From positions 1-47,223 of the forward strand of contig CAKKRP010000091.1 of NCBI GenBank assembly GCA_919902765.1: a stretch of 47,223 bases of DNA, in the 5' to 3' direction. Below are positions 26,860 through 35,345 of the stretch, piece by piece (the stretch's first letter is position 1; the number at the start of each line of letters is the position of its first letter). Below the pieces are notes generated by a model. It saw only the letters and a list, made by a program, of their open reading frames with translations. It ran no database searches and was not told the origin of the DNA. Source of the stretch: Gammaproteobacteria bacterium (GTDB lineage: Bacteria; Pseudomonadota; Gammaproteobacteria; S012-40). The translations under genes were made by a program, and so were the position numbers.

Positions 26860-27297
26860 ATGAATCGAGCGCAACAACGCATGACAGGTTTTACCTTGAT
26901 TGAAGTCATGGTGGTATTGGTCATTCTGGGGATACTCGCCGCCGTGATCGTGCCGCGTGTGATGGACCGTCCCGATGTCGCACGGGTGACCAAGGCCAAA
27001 CAAGACATACGCACCCTGGAAAGCTCCTTGAGCCTGTACAAGCTCGACAATTTCAACTATCCCAGCACCGACCAAGGCCTGGACGCCTTAGCCAAGAAAC
27101 CCAGCGGCAGCCCCGAACCGCGCAATTGGAAGGAAGGCGGTTATATCGACCATTTACCCAAAGATCCTTGGGGTAACCCGTATCAATATCTAAACCCCGG
27201 TACGCACAGCGCTGTCGATGTGTTCAGTTATGGTGCCGACGGTCATGAAGGCGGCGATGGCATCAAAGCGGATATCGGTAATTGGAATCTCGAGTAA
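26860..27297 (+). CDS. gspG: Major pseudopilin GspG
   Basis: GspG is the main subunit of the short periplasmic pseudopilus that pushes substrates through the secretin. The 145-residue product has a prepilin leader cut by the prepilin peptidase between Gly10 and Phe11, with Glu15 at the conserved +5 position and the usual hydrophobic helix (FTLIEVMVVLVILGILAAVIVP). The C-terminal globular part contains YPSTDQGLDALAKKP and DPWGNPYQYLNPG, and the calcium-binding region with SYGADGHEGGDG. ATG at 26860 follows AAGGA by several bases. The prepilin peptidase gene (gspO/pilD) is not in the window. The frame of gspH overlaps the last 16 bases of this gene. Confidence 0.97.
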   Translation: MNRAQQRMTGFTLIEVMVVLVILGILAAVIVPRVMDRPDVARVTKAKQDIRTLESSLSLYKLDNFNYPSTDQGLDALAKKPSGSPEPRNWKEGGYIDHLPKDPWGNPYQYLNPGTHSAVDVFSYGADGHEGGDGIKADIGNWNLE

Positions 27298-27890
27298 CAC
27301 CCGTTAAGCGCACGCCTGGGTTTACGCTGATTGAAGTGCTGGTCGTGATGCTGATTATCAGCATCATGACCAGTTTTGCAGTGATCGCGATAGGCAAGAG
27401 CAAAGACCGCGCGTTAGAAGAAGAGGCCAAGCGCCTGACCGCATTGTTGCGCATGGGGTCTGAAGAGGCGGTGCTGCGGTCTACCGATTATGTATTGACC
27501 GTCGCGCAGGACGGTTACCGGTTTTATGAATGGAGCGTCAAAGACCATAATTTCATCCCGTTAGACGCGGAAGACGGCGTGTTTCGGCCGCGTCAATTGC
27601 CTAAAGATATGTTATTGGGGGGCGAGATCAACGGTACGCCTATCGTATTCCCAAAAGAGAACAAAGAAGATAAGAAAGGCGCACAAGACAGTGCGTTGGA
27701 CGACATAGACGTGACAGACAAAAAAAAGAAAAAATCGCCTATAGAAAATAAACCCGTCATCTATTTCTTTTCGAGTGGAGAACGTATCCCCTTTGCGCTG
27801 GAAATACGCCAAGATTTCGGGGCCACGTATAAAATTTTAGGCGGCATCAATGGCAAAATCGACTATCAAGCCCCCGAACGCGGCGTATAA
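27282..27890 (+). CDS. gspH: Minor pseudopilin GspH with a charged low-complexity insert
   Basis: A minor pseudopilin near the tip of the pseudopilus. The 202-residue product has a prepilin site between Gly13 and Phe14, with FTLIEVLVVML and Glu at +5. TTG at 27282 is the only start-type codon before that site, overlapping gspG by 16 bases, so translation is probably coupled. The globular part shows the family elements EEEAKRLTALLRMGSEEAVLRS and late IYFFSSGERIPFALEI. Between them is an acidic and lysine-rich insert (about residues 125-157), longer than in common GspH proteins. Its coding DNA has A8-G-A6 (27720-27734), noted as a finding. Confidence 0.9.
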   Translation: MESRVTPVKRTPGFTLIEVLVVMLIISIMTSFAVIAIGKSKDRALEEEAKRLTALLRMGSEEAVLRSTDYVLTVAQDGYRFYEWSVKDHNFIPLDAEDGVFRPRQLPKDMLLGGEINGTPIVFPKENKEDKKGAQDSALDDIDVTDKKKKKSPIENKPVIYFFSSGERIPFALEIRQDFGATYKILGGINGKIDYQAPERGV

Positions 27891-28275
27891 AACGCGCGGG
27901 TTTACGCTGATCGAGGTGCTGGTCGCGCTGGCGGTGTTGGCGATTGCGTTGGGTGCCATCATCCGCAGCGTCGGCCAAACCGTGTCTAATCTCGCCTATA
28001 TACGCGACAAAACTTTTGCCAATTGGGTGGCGATGAACCGCTTGGCCGAGATCCAGGTGTTGGGGCTCTCATTGTCGGGTTCCGATACCGGGTCGGAACA
28101 AATGGCGGGCCAAGAGTGGTACTGGAAGACCACGGCGACGGATTTAGACAAGTCGTATCCCGATGTCAAACAAATCCAAATCGAGGTGCGCCGTGATCGC
28201 AATGCCAAGGATGCGATGGTCAAAATGATCGGTCTAGTGGCAAAAAACGATAAATTAGCCGCCACTGGGCGGTGA
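27850..28275 (+). CDS. gspI: Minor pseudopilin GspI
   Basis: GspI nucleates the tip complex with GspJ and GspK. The 141-residue product has the prepilin site between Gly17 and Phe18 in RGFTLIEVLVALAVLAIA with Glu at +5, and the family's later pattern NRLAEIQVLG. ATG at 27850 lies inside gspH, overlapping it by 41 bases; no other start codon occurs before the cleavage site. The overlap suggests coupled translation. Confidence 0.93.
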   Translation: MAKSTIKPPNAAYKTRGFTLIEVLVALAVLAIALGAIIRSVGQTVSNLAYIRDKTFANWVAMNRLAEIQVLGLSLSGSDTGSEQMAGQEWYWKTTATDLDKSYPDVKQIQIEVRRDRNAKDAMVKMIGLVAKNDKLAATGR

Positions 28276-28299
28276 TGCGGGTGTATAACTAATACGCAC

Positions 28300-29025
28300 A
28301 TGGCGACATCCGCGTTCAACCCAAAACAAGGCGGGTTTACCCTGCTTGAACTGCTCATTGCGATGACGATCTTCGCGATCTTATCGACCATGGCCTATAG
28401 CGCCTTGCGCAATGTGTTGGAGACGCGCAACCATGCCGAGGCCCAGGCCGATCGATTGGGCCAGATGCAAATGGCGTTTTTATATTTAGGCCGCGATATC
28501 GAAGAGACCCTGGGGCGTGATATTCGCGACAGTTACGGCAGCTCGATTCCGGCGTTTCGTGCTGGGGGCCAGGGCACAACGGTGTTAGAATTGACGCGCA
28601 CCGGCTCGCGCGCGGGCATGGCCATGGGCACCGGCACCCTGCAACGCATCGCATATAAATTGCAGGATGAAAAACTCTCGCGCCTGGCGTGGCGGGTGTT
28701 GGATCAAGCCCCGGACAGCCAGCCGATGGAGAATGTGTTATTAGAAAAAGTCAAAAAATTTGACATACGTTATTTGAATGATCAAGGCATGCAGTGGATG
28801 TATTATTGGCCACCGCAAGATATCCAAAACACCCCGCAAAAGGCCTTGACGAAATTGCCGATGGCGGTGGAGTTGACGTTGGAAATCGCCGAGGTGGGCA
28901 AGATACGGCGCGTGTTTCGCGTGCCTTCGGGGGAATATGGGCGGCCTGCGAAGGACAGTCAAGCAGCGCCCGGAACGTCGGGTGGAGGAGTCAATAATGG
29001 CTTTAAATTCCCCGGGCAATTGTAA
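28300..29025 (+). CDS. gspJ: Minor pseudopilin GspJ
   Basis: GspJ is a minor pseudopilin that forms the tip with GspI and GspK. The 241-residue product has the prepilin site between Gly12 and Phe13 (GFTLLELLIAMTIFAIL) with Glu at +5. Family segments follow: QMAFLYLGRDIEETLGRDIRDSYG, and a late VELTLEIAEVGKIRRVFRV with a flexible Gly/Ser-rich tail. It ends directly before the gspK start codon (TAA-ATG with no gap). Confidence 0.94.
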   Translation: MATSAFNPKQGGFTLLELLIAMTIFAILSTMAYSALRNVLETRNHAEAQADRLGQMQMAFLYLGRDIEETLGRDIRDSYGSSIPAFRAGGQGTTVLELTRTGSRAGMAMGTGTLQRIAYKLQDEKLSRLAWRVLDQAPDSQPMENVLLEKVKKFDIRYLNDQGMQWMYYWPPQDIQNTPQKALTKLPMAVELTLEIAEVGKIRRVFRVPSGEYGRPAKDSQAAPGTSGGGVNNGFKFPGQL

Positions 29026-30084
29026 ATGACGAGTTGCAAGGTAAATAGAAATTATAAAACTTGTATGGCGGGCGGCGTCGCGCAGCGCGGCGTCGCCTTG
29101 CTGACGGCCTTGTTGATAGTCTCGTTGGTGACGATCGTGGCGGTCGATTTAGTCGTGCGTCAGCATTTCGATATCCGCCGCACCGCGAATATTTTAGAAA
29201 CCGATCAGGGATATCTTTACGCCTTGGGGGTGGAATCGGCGTTGACCAAGCTGGTGCAGACCTATGAGCAAAACAAAAAATATACCGACCCCAAAGATTT
29301 GGAAATGCTGAATGCCTCCTCGCCGTTTCCGGTGGAAGGCGGTGTGGTGGCCTTTCATGTGGACGATATGGAAGGCTTGTTTAACATCAATAATATCGTG
29401 AATGACAACGGCGTCAAGGATGAAAAACAATTTACATTGCTGATCAAAATTTTTGGAAAAGTAGGCATGCCTTTAGAGGTCGCTGGCGCGGCTTTGGATT
29501 GGATCGACAAAGACAGCGATGTCACCTTTCCCGGTGGTGCGGAAGATGGCGAATATTTGGGTATGCAACCCGCCTATCGTCCACCGAATCGCCGCATGGC
29601 GAGCGCCAGCGAGTTGTTATTGGTGAAAGGGTTTAAAGATAAAGATCCTGATTTAATGAAGCAGCGTATGGAAATCTTTCATTGGGTGACAGCCTTGCCG
29701 GAAAGCGGAACAAAATTGAATATCAACAGTGTATCGGCCGATGTGTTAACGGTTATTTTGGACACCTATGCGCCTGCTGCCGTCGCCAATGTGCAAACAT
29801 TTTTAACGGACCGCAAGGCGAAGCCGGTGCAAGATGTGACCGATAAAGCGGCGTTCCAACAATTGTCGCTATTTAATTCACTAAACGCGAATGACGTTAC
29901 AACGGCTGCCAATAAATTGGTAGAGGCGCAACTTTTCGATATTAAAACCAATTATTTTATGGTCTCGGCCAATTCCGCAGTCGGGCAATCGAATACGCAG
30001 TTGAGCAGTTTAATTATGTGCGCGGCCAATTGCGCAAGCACCGTCGTCATCGCACGTTCGCAAGGCACCCCGGGGATGTTTTAA
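29026..30084 (+). CDS. gspK: Minor pseudopilin GspK
   Basis: GspK caps the pseudopilus tip. The 352-residue product is larger than the other pseudopilins, as in the family. The leader is longer than usual, and the expected cleavage is after Gly22 (RGVALLTALLIVSLV); the +5 residue is Thr rather than Glu, which is normal for GspK. The large alpha-helical domain carries FNINNIVNDNG, ALDWIDKDSDVTFPGGAEDGEY and KLNINSVSADVL, and the late region contains the cysteine pair CAANC. It is followed by gspL two bases after its stop codon. Confidence 0.94.
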   Translation: MTSCKVNRNYKTCMAGGVAQRGVALLTALLIVSLVTIVAVDLVVRQHFDIRRTANILETDQGYLYALGVESALTKLVQTYEQNKKYTDPKDLEMLNASSPFPVEGGVVAFHVDDMEGLFNINNIVNDNGVKDEKQFTLLIKIFGKVGMPLEVAGAALDWIDKDSDVTFPGGAEDGEYLGMQPAYRPPNRRMASASELLLVKGFKDKDPDLMKQRMEIFHWVTALPESGTKLNINSVSADVLTVILDTYAPAAVANVQTFLTDRKAKPVQDVTDKAAFQQLSLFNSLNANDVTTAANKLVEAQLFDIKTNYFMVSANSAVGQSNTQLSSLIMCAANCASTVVIARSQGTPGMF

Positions 30085-30086
30085 TT

Positions 30087-31328
30087 ATGCATCGACAACT
30101 CATTATACGTCTAAAAACTACGCCCAATTTACAAGGCGAACCACAAGTGCGCTGGTTGCGTTTGGAAGAGGCGCAAGCCGAGCCCTCCATTGTCAATCTG
30201 GGCACCTTGCGCGAGGCGGCGGCGCAGGCCATGGGCTGTCAAGTCGTGGTGTTGGTGCCCGCCACCGAGGTGTGGGTCACGCGCACCAAGCTGCCGACGC
30301 AAAGCCGTCAAAAAATGCTCAAGGCCATACCCTATATGTTGGAAGAGCAATTGGCGAAAGACATCGAAGATTTGCATTTTGCCGTCGGGGAACGCGCCGC
30401 CGACGGCACGGTGACGGTGGCGGTGGTGGATCGCGCGCGTATGCGCTATTGGCAGCAATATCTGGCGGACGCAGGCCTACAGGCGGACGTCATTATGCCC
30501 GACGCGATGATTTTGCCGTGTAAAGAACATGAATGGGCGTGGTTGCGCGAGGCTGATCAATCGTTAATTCGCACCGATAAAAATGTCGGTTTCGGCGTAG
30601 ACGCCGCCAATGATGCCGCCGTGTTGGAATTGGTGTTGCGCGAAACCAAAGAAGATAAGCCTGCGCATATGCGCGTCGTGGATTGCCGGGGTGACACGGC
30701 GACCCCGCCTCCGATCTTGTCGATGCCGGATATCGATATTAAACAAGAGTCTTGTCACGGCGGCTTGCTCAACTGGCTGGCGACGGCCGGACATGAATTT
30801 AAATTGGCGATCAATTTATTGCAGGGCGATTTTAGCAAACGCGAACAATGGCAGCGCATTTTACGTCCGTGGCGCATGCCGGCGGCGTTTTTCGGCATTT
30901 GGATGGCGTTTTATCTGGTGGGCGCATTGATAGAAGCCTGGCGTTACGGCAAACAGGTGGATGTGGTCGCGGCGCAAGTGGAAACCGTGTTTAAAGAAAC
31001 CTTCCCGGATGTTAAAAAAATCGTCAGCGTGCGTACTCAAATGGAACGCAAACTACTGGAAATGCGCGGCGGTGGTGCGCAAGGGCCGGGGTTTTTGAGC
31101 ATGTTGACCGATATTACACCGGATTTTCAACAAGCGGGCGGCATCAATTTCCGGGCGTTGCGGTTTCGTCCCGGCGTGTTGGAGGTGGAACTCGATGCCC
31201 CCAGTTTGCAGGTGTTAGACCAGCTTAAAAAGCGTTTGAGCGAAGGCAAAGGTATGAATGTGGAAATCCAAGCCGCGACCAATAAAGACAACAAGGTCGA
31301 GAGTCGATTAGTCATCAAGAGTAAATAA
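30087..31328 (+). CDS. gspL: Type II secretion protein GspL
   Basis: GspL recruits GspE to the membrane. The 413-residue product has a large cytoplasmic actin-like domain (about 1-240; LPTQSRQKMLKAIPYMLEEQL is the family's motif), one membrane helix near 268-288 (AFFGIWMAFYLVGALIEAW), and a periplasmic ferredoxin-like domain (about 330-413) preceded by a coiled-coil-like stretch. ATG at 30087 is preferred over an upstream GTG-type frame because it lies two bases after the gspK stop and the protein then begins like the family (HRQLIIRLKTTP). Confidence 0.93.
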   Translation: MHRQLIIRLKTTPNLQGEPQVRWLRLEEAQAEPSIVNLGTLREAAAQAMGCQVVVLVPATEVWVTRTKLPTQSRQKMLKAIPYMLEEQLAKDIEDLHFAVGERAADGTVTVAVVDRARMRYWQQYLADAGLQADVIMPDAMILPCKEHEWAWLREADQSLIRTDKNVGFGVDAANDAAVLELVLRETKEDKPAHMRVVDCRGDTATPPPILSMPDIDIKQESCHGGLLNWLATAGHEFKLAINLLQGDFSKREQWQRILRPWRMPAAFFGIWMAFYLVGALIEAWRYGKQVDVVAAQVETVFKETFPDVKKIVSVRTQMERKLLEMRGGGAQGPGFLSMLTDITPDFQQAGGINFRALRFRPGVLEVELDAPSLQVLDQLKKRLSEGKGMNVEIQAATNKDNKVESRLVIKSK

Positions 31329-31329
31329 A

Positions 31330-31833
31330 ATGTTTGATCAAATTAAAGAGACCGTGCGTAATTTTTACCAACAATTGGCCCCGCGCGAACGCATATTAGT
31401 GCTGTGGGGCGGAGCGATCGCGGCCATCATGTTGTTTTATGTCAGCGTGTGGTATCCCATCGTGGGCTATCGCGATGAAACCGCGCAAGCGGTGAAAGAG
31501 CAGCAAAATTTATTGAATTGGATGCGCCAGTCCGCCGCCGAGGTTAAACAATTGGGTGGCGGCGCGCGCGGCGGTGTGACCGGTGAGTCCTTGCTGAGTG
31601 TCGCGGATCGCACGGCGCGTATGAATAAACTCGCTGACGCGCTCAAACGCGTCGAACCGGAGGGCGAAAATCGCGTCCGCGTGTGGTTGGAACAAGCGGC
31701 CTTTGACGACCTGGTGGCGTGGTTGGAGCGTATCCAAACGGAGAATCGTATACGCATAGACACCGCCTCCATAGACAAAGAAAATGCGCCTGGGCGGGTG
31801 ACGGCGCGCTTAGTCTTGGAGGGTGGACGATGA
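31330..31833 (+). CDS. gspM: Type II secretion protein GspM
   Basis: GspM is the small partner of GspL in the inner-membrane platform. The 167-residue product has one membrane helix near residues 21-42 (LVLWGGAIAAIMLFYVSVWYP), a coiled-coil-like stretch with QSAAEVKQL, and a periplasmic ferredoxin-like domain (residues about 80-167, with LAGWLERIQ-like LVAWLERIQTENRIRID). It begins one base after the gspL stop codon and its TGA overlaps the gspN ATG, so the three are translationally coupled. Confidence 0.92.
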   Translation: MFDQIKETVRNFYQQLAPRERILVLWGGAIAAIMLFYVSVWYPIVGYRDETAQAVKEQQNLLNWMRQSAAEVKQLGGGARGGVTGESLLSVADRTARMNKLADALKRVEPEGENRVRVWLEQAAFDDLVAWLERIQTENRIRIDTASIDKENAPGRVTARLVLEGGR

Positions 31834-32621
31834 ACAAGGCTTGGAAACCGTATGCCATTTTAGGCGGTGTGGTGTTCGCCGTTTTTTTGCTGGTTGAAAT
31901 TCCAGCGGCATTGGTTTACAACACGACCAAAAGTCTGTGGGCCAACCCTGCAAAGCCGGTAAAAATTTTTAATATCGAAGGCAGTTTGTGGGGCGGACAA
32001 GCGGGGCCTGTGGAAACGCCAAATCAAATTATTCAAAACTTCGTTTGGAATTTGCATCCGTGGGCGTTGTTGATAGGGCGTTTTGAAGCGGATATTTCGC
32101 TCAACAATAATCAAAGCCGCGCTAAGGCGGTGGTCGGAAAAACCTTCACCGGCCAGATTTATTTCGCGCAAGCCGAGGCGCGTGTGCCCGCCAATGAATT
32201 ATTGACCGCATTGAAGTTACCGGCCTTTCCTGTCAGCGGGGAATTTCGCGCGAATCTCAAAAAACTCGCCTTATCCAACCAAACCATAGCGCGTGCGGAA
32301 GGCACGTTAACCTGGTTTGGCGCGGGCGTACAGTTTCCGCAGCGCTTGAATTTTGGGGATATTTCGGCGCGTTTCGAGACCACCGACGAGGGCATTAAAG
32401 CTGTAGTCGCCGATGGCGGTGGAGTGTTGGAACTCAACGGACAACTCGCCATTAAAACCAATGGACAATATCAATTTAACGGTGTGATGGCGGCGCGCGA
32501 TGGCGTCGATAGCCCGTTAGCGAATTCGTTGAAGTTCTTGGGTCAGCCTACCCCGGAAGGCAAGGTGGCGGTGGTTTATAGCGGAAAAATGCAGGATTTA
32601 GGGCTGGTGGCGGCGAATTAA
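31830..32621 (+). CDS. gspN: Type II secretion protein GspN
   Basis: GspN is an accessory T2SS protein present only in some systems; its exact role is unclear. The 263-residue product has an N-terminal membrane anchor (residues about 8-31, AILGGVVFAVFLLVEIPAALVYN) and a beta-rich periplasmic domain that includes LWGGQAGPV-type and ARVPANELLTALKLP, and a late NSLKFLGQPTPEGKVAVVYSGKM region. The ATG at 31830 overlaps the gspM TGA. The gene is followed by a 118-base gap and a PilZ gene on the same strand. Confidence 0.88.
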   Translation: MNKAWKPYAILGGVVFAVFLLVEIPAALVYNTTKSLWANPAKPVKIFNIEGSLWGGQAGPVETPNQIIQNFVWNLHPWALLIGRFEADISLNNNQSRAKAVVGKTFTGQIYFAQAEARVPANELLTALKLPAFPVSGEFRANLKKLALSNQTIARAEGTLTWFGAGVQFPQRLNFGDISARFETTDEGIKAVVADGGGVLELNGQLAIKTNGQYQFNGVMAARDGVDSPLANSLKFLGQPTPEGKVAVVYSGKMQDLGLVAAN

Positions 32622-32637
32622 CTCTGATTTTACTCAG

Positions 32638-32688
32638 CCGGTTAAAATTACAGAATTGCGCCAGTGTGCCGACATTCAATTTAACCGG
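32638..32688 (+). repeat. Inverted repeat between gspN and the PilZ gene
   Basis: CCGGTTAAA (32638-32646) and TTTAACCGG (32680-32688) are perfectly complementary nine-mers separated by 33 bases. No T-run follows, so it is more likely an RNA processing or regulatory structure than a terminator. Confidence 0.35.
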
Positions 32689-32739
32689 TGAAATTGCCGC
32701 GCGCACGGACAAAAGTGTTGGATGGAGTCAGCCTAGGTC

Positions 32740-33342
32740 ATGACCGAAGGAAAAGAACGGCGTAGTTTTTATCGCGTAGACGACACGGTAATTTTAGAAT
32801 ACCGGCAGGTCAGCGCCGACGAATTGGTGCGCCAGGGGATAGATCAGGGCGCACCGCGTCCGCCGCGTACGGCAATGATAGAGCAGTTTTCCAATATAAA
32901 TCGGCACCTCGCCCCCATCCTCGGCGAAATTCGCCGCGATGAACCGCATATCGCCCAATACCTAGAGGCGCTGAATAAAAAAATCGATTTATTAGCGAGC
33001 AATGTGCATGTTGCGGGGGCGCTGGGCGATGACGGCATCAAAATGGAAAGCATTACCACCGCAGCGAATTTAAGCGAAGGAGGCATGGCCTTCAGTTGCA
33101 AGGCGGCCATCGGTGCGCAAAGTTACTTGCATGTCCGCGTGACCAGCAAAATTTCCGGCGTGATTTTAGAAACCTATGCGCGGGTGATTGCAGTCGATAG
33201 AGATGCACGCGCCAATGCAAAATTGCCCTATAAGTTGCGCGTGGAATTTCCGTACCTAGACGACACCGAAAAAAAACAACTAATCAAACACTTACGCACA
33301 TTGCAACGCGAAGAATTGCGGCGGCGCAATCAAGATAGTTAA
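32740..33342 (+). CDS. PilZ-domain c-di-GMP-binding protein
   Basis: A 200-residue cytoplasmic protein. The binding signature of PilZ domains is complete: an RxxxR (Arg8 and Arg12 in RSFYR) and NxSxxG (Asn110 to Gly115, NLSEGG), so it should bind c-di-GMP. A helical segment (about 45-90) is inserted between the two, making it longer than a minimal PilZ. The C-terminal part is a basic helix (QLIKHLRTLQREELRRR). It follows gspN after 118 bases on the same strand with no terminator seen, so co-transcription with the T2SS genes is plausible and would link secretion to c-di-GMP. Confidence 0.87.
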   Translation: MTEGKERRSFYRVDDTVILEYRQVSADELVRQGIDQGAPRPPRTAMIEQFSNINRHLAPILGEIRRDEPHIAQYLEALNKKIDLLASNVHVAGALGDDGIKMESITTAANLSEGGMAFSCKAAIGAQSYLHVRVTSKISGVILETYARVIAVDRDARANAKLPYKLRVEFPYLDDTEKKQLIKHLRTLQREELRRRNQDS

Positions 33343-33431
33343 TCCCGCAATCTGTACCAATCGGCAAGATGCGCAAAATTTCTCCGGCTTTTGGATGTAA
33401 AATAGCTATAACATAGTGTTGGATTAAGCGT

Positions 33432-34112
33432 GTGCCTACCTATATTTTGATCATCGTGCATTTGTTGCTGGTATGCCGGCCGGCCTTGGCGGCGGAACCG
33501 GTGAGTAAGGAAACGCGCCAAGCGTTGATGCGCGAAGGGCTTTTTTTGCGTTCTGTGCCCACGGACGATCAACCCGGCGCCACCGCGATAGACCTCGAAA
33601 CACCGATTGTTTCTCGCGGGCTGGGATCGACGGCCTCTGACGCCAATCCGCAATATCAGCAAGGCTTGTTGGCGTATTTTTCGCGCGATTATCCTCAGGC
33701 CATTGCCCTATGGCGACCCCTCGCCGAGCAAGGTCATGCGCAGGCGCAGGCCAATTTGGGTTGGATATATCAACAAGGTATAGGTGTGCCGGCCGATCAA
33801 CAGGCCGCATTGTTATGGCTGGCGCGCGCCGCCGAACAAGGTCACGTAGTCGCCCAAAATAATTTAGGGGCCAGCTATGAAAACGGTTGGGGTATAGCGC
33901 AGAATTATTTAATCGCGGCGCAATGGTATAGGCGCGCGGCAGCGGCCGAATATGGGAATGCGCAATATAATTTGGCGTTACTTTTGATGCATGGTAAAGG
34001 CGTAAAAAAAGATCCCGCCGAGGCGCAGCTATGGTTTGTCAAAGCCGTAGCGCGAGGTGTCGCGCAGGCGCGCGATTATGTGCAGAAAATAGATTCCGAT
34101 AAAGATAACTAG
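33432..34112 (+). CDS. Exported Sel1-repeat protein
   Basis: A 226-residue protein with a signal peptide (residues 1-20, LIIVHLLLVCRPALA) and a run of about four Sel1/TPR-like repeats from residue 75 to 220. They are marked by A(x)6G(x)4Y and LGxxYxxG-type segments (NLGWIYQQGIGV, NLGASYENGWGI, NLALLLMHGKGV). Such proteins act as scaffolds in the periplasm or outside the cell. The GTG at 33432 has only a weak ribosome site, but no better start is present ahead of the signal peptide. It converges with the HD-GYP gene 18 bases later, with no obvious terminator between them. Confidence 0.85.
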   Translation: MPTYILIIVHLLLVCRPALAAEPVSKETRQALMREGLFLRSVPTDDQPGATAIDLETPIVSRGLGSTASDANPQYQQGLLAYFSRDYPQAIALWRPLAEQGHAQAQANLGWIYQQGIGVPADQQAALLWLARAAEQGHVVAQNNLGASYENGWGIAQNYLIAAQWYRRAAAAEYGNAQYNLALLLMHGKGVKKDPAEAQLWFVKAVARGVAQARDYVQKIDSDKDN

Positions 34113-34130
34113 AGGTTCTTTAGCGGTGGT

Positions 34131-35345
34131 TTATAGAAAATCGTATGGATTCAAGCGATATTCCGCTGGTGTAACCGCGCCGATCACTTTATGGTCTGTG
34201 TAGCGCGTCCCGACGGCGGATAGATCGACGGCATGCGGTTGTACATAGCGTTTCTTGTTGATGTCATAGAAAATGCGCACCCACGGACGCAACAGTTTGG
34301 CGGATTGTTCGATGACGACGCCGACCAATCCGTTGTCGAGCTGTATCAATGAAGCGACCGGATATATGCCCATGGCCCGAATAAATTGTTGGGCCAATTG
34401 TTTGTCGAAATGATGATCGCTCCATTCGAGTATTTTTTTAAGCGCGACCGCAGGTTCGGCGGCGGATTTGTAGGGGCGATTGGCGGTGAGCGCATCGTAG
34501 ACATCGACGATGGCGGCCATGCGTCCTTCTAAAGGGATCTGATTTTCCTTGAGGCTATTCGGATATCCGGTACCGTCCCAGCGTTCATGGTGGTGCGATG
34601 CGATATCGATCACGCACTTGGGGATATCGTTCAATTCAAGCAGGATCTGCCTGCCGAACGCCACGTGTTCGGCCACTATCGCGAATTCATCGGCGGTCAA
34701 TTTGGCGGGTTTTTGCAACAAATTTAATGGCACTTGCGTTTTACCAATGTCGTGTAATAAACCACCCATTACAAGATCGCGGATGGTATCGACGGGGAGT
34801 TGCATTGCCCGCGCAAACGCGCCCATGATAACGCCGGATGCCACGGAATGTTGGAATAAATACTGGTCTTTTTGTTTGATACGGCTGATGCTCAACAACG
34901 CATCCGGATTGCGGGCGAGAGAATCGGCGATCCGTTCGACTAAAACACTCGCGTCATCAAGGCGCGGTATGTCATCGGCGCGTGCTTGGGCCAGAATATT
35001 GTGCAACACGGACTGGGAATCCTGTAAGATTTTTTTGGCGGTGCCCAGCTCATTGGCCATGTCTGTCTTTTTTTCCGGTCGAGCGTCGCCGCTGTTGGCG
35101 ATGTCCCGCTTTTTTTGCTCTAGTTGCCGATCGACCTCTGCAAGCGTAGGTGCGTCGCTAACATCGTTGCCCTTAGCGGTGTCAATCACCAGTTTTTTGA
35201 TCCCGGCCGCGACGATTTTTTCTATAATTCCATGATTGGCGACTTTGAAACTTGAGGACAAAAATGGATGCACCATCCAGCCACAGTCTAAGTCATGGAC
35301 ATACATCCCCACCTCTAACTGAGATATAGCGATTTTTTTTAACAT
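34131..35345 (-). CDS. HD-GYP domain c-di-GMP phosphodiesterase
   Basis: A 404-residue cytoplasmic protein. The N-terminal region (about 1-60, with LEVGMYVHDLDCGWMVHPF) matches the small DUF3391-type module common before HD-GYP domains. A charged linker follows. The HD-GYP domain (about 160-330) has the HD pair His198-Asp199, GGLLHDIGK, and HHERWDGTGYP (252-262), the signature of enzymes that hydrolyse c-di-GMP to GMP. A beta-rich tail (about 340-404) follows. The ATG at 35345 has a weak ribosome site. It is the fourth c-di-GMP-related gene in the window and the second predicted degrading enzyme. Confidence 0.93.
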   Translation of the reverse strand: MLKKIAISQLEVGMYVHDLDCGWMVHPFLSSSFKVANHGIIEKIVAAGIKKLVIDTAKGNDVSDAPTLAEVDRQLEQKKRDIANSGDARPEKKTDMANELGTAKKILQDSQSVLHNILAQARADDIPRLDDASVLVERIADSLARNPDALLSISRIKQKDQYLFQHSVASGVIMGAFARAMQLPVDTIRDLVMGGLLHDIGKTQVPLNLLQKPAKLTADEFAIVAEHVAFGRQILLELNDIPKCVIDIASHHHERWDGTGYPNSLKENQIPLEGRMAAIVDVYDALTANRPYKSAAEPAVALKKILEWSDHHFDKQLAQQFIRAMGIYPVASLIQLDNGLVGVVIEQSAKLLRPWVRIFYDINKKRYVQPHAVDLSAVGTRYTDHKVIGAVTPAEYRLNPYDFL

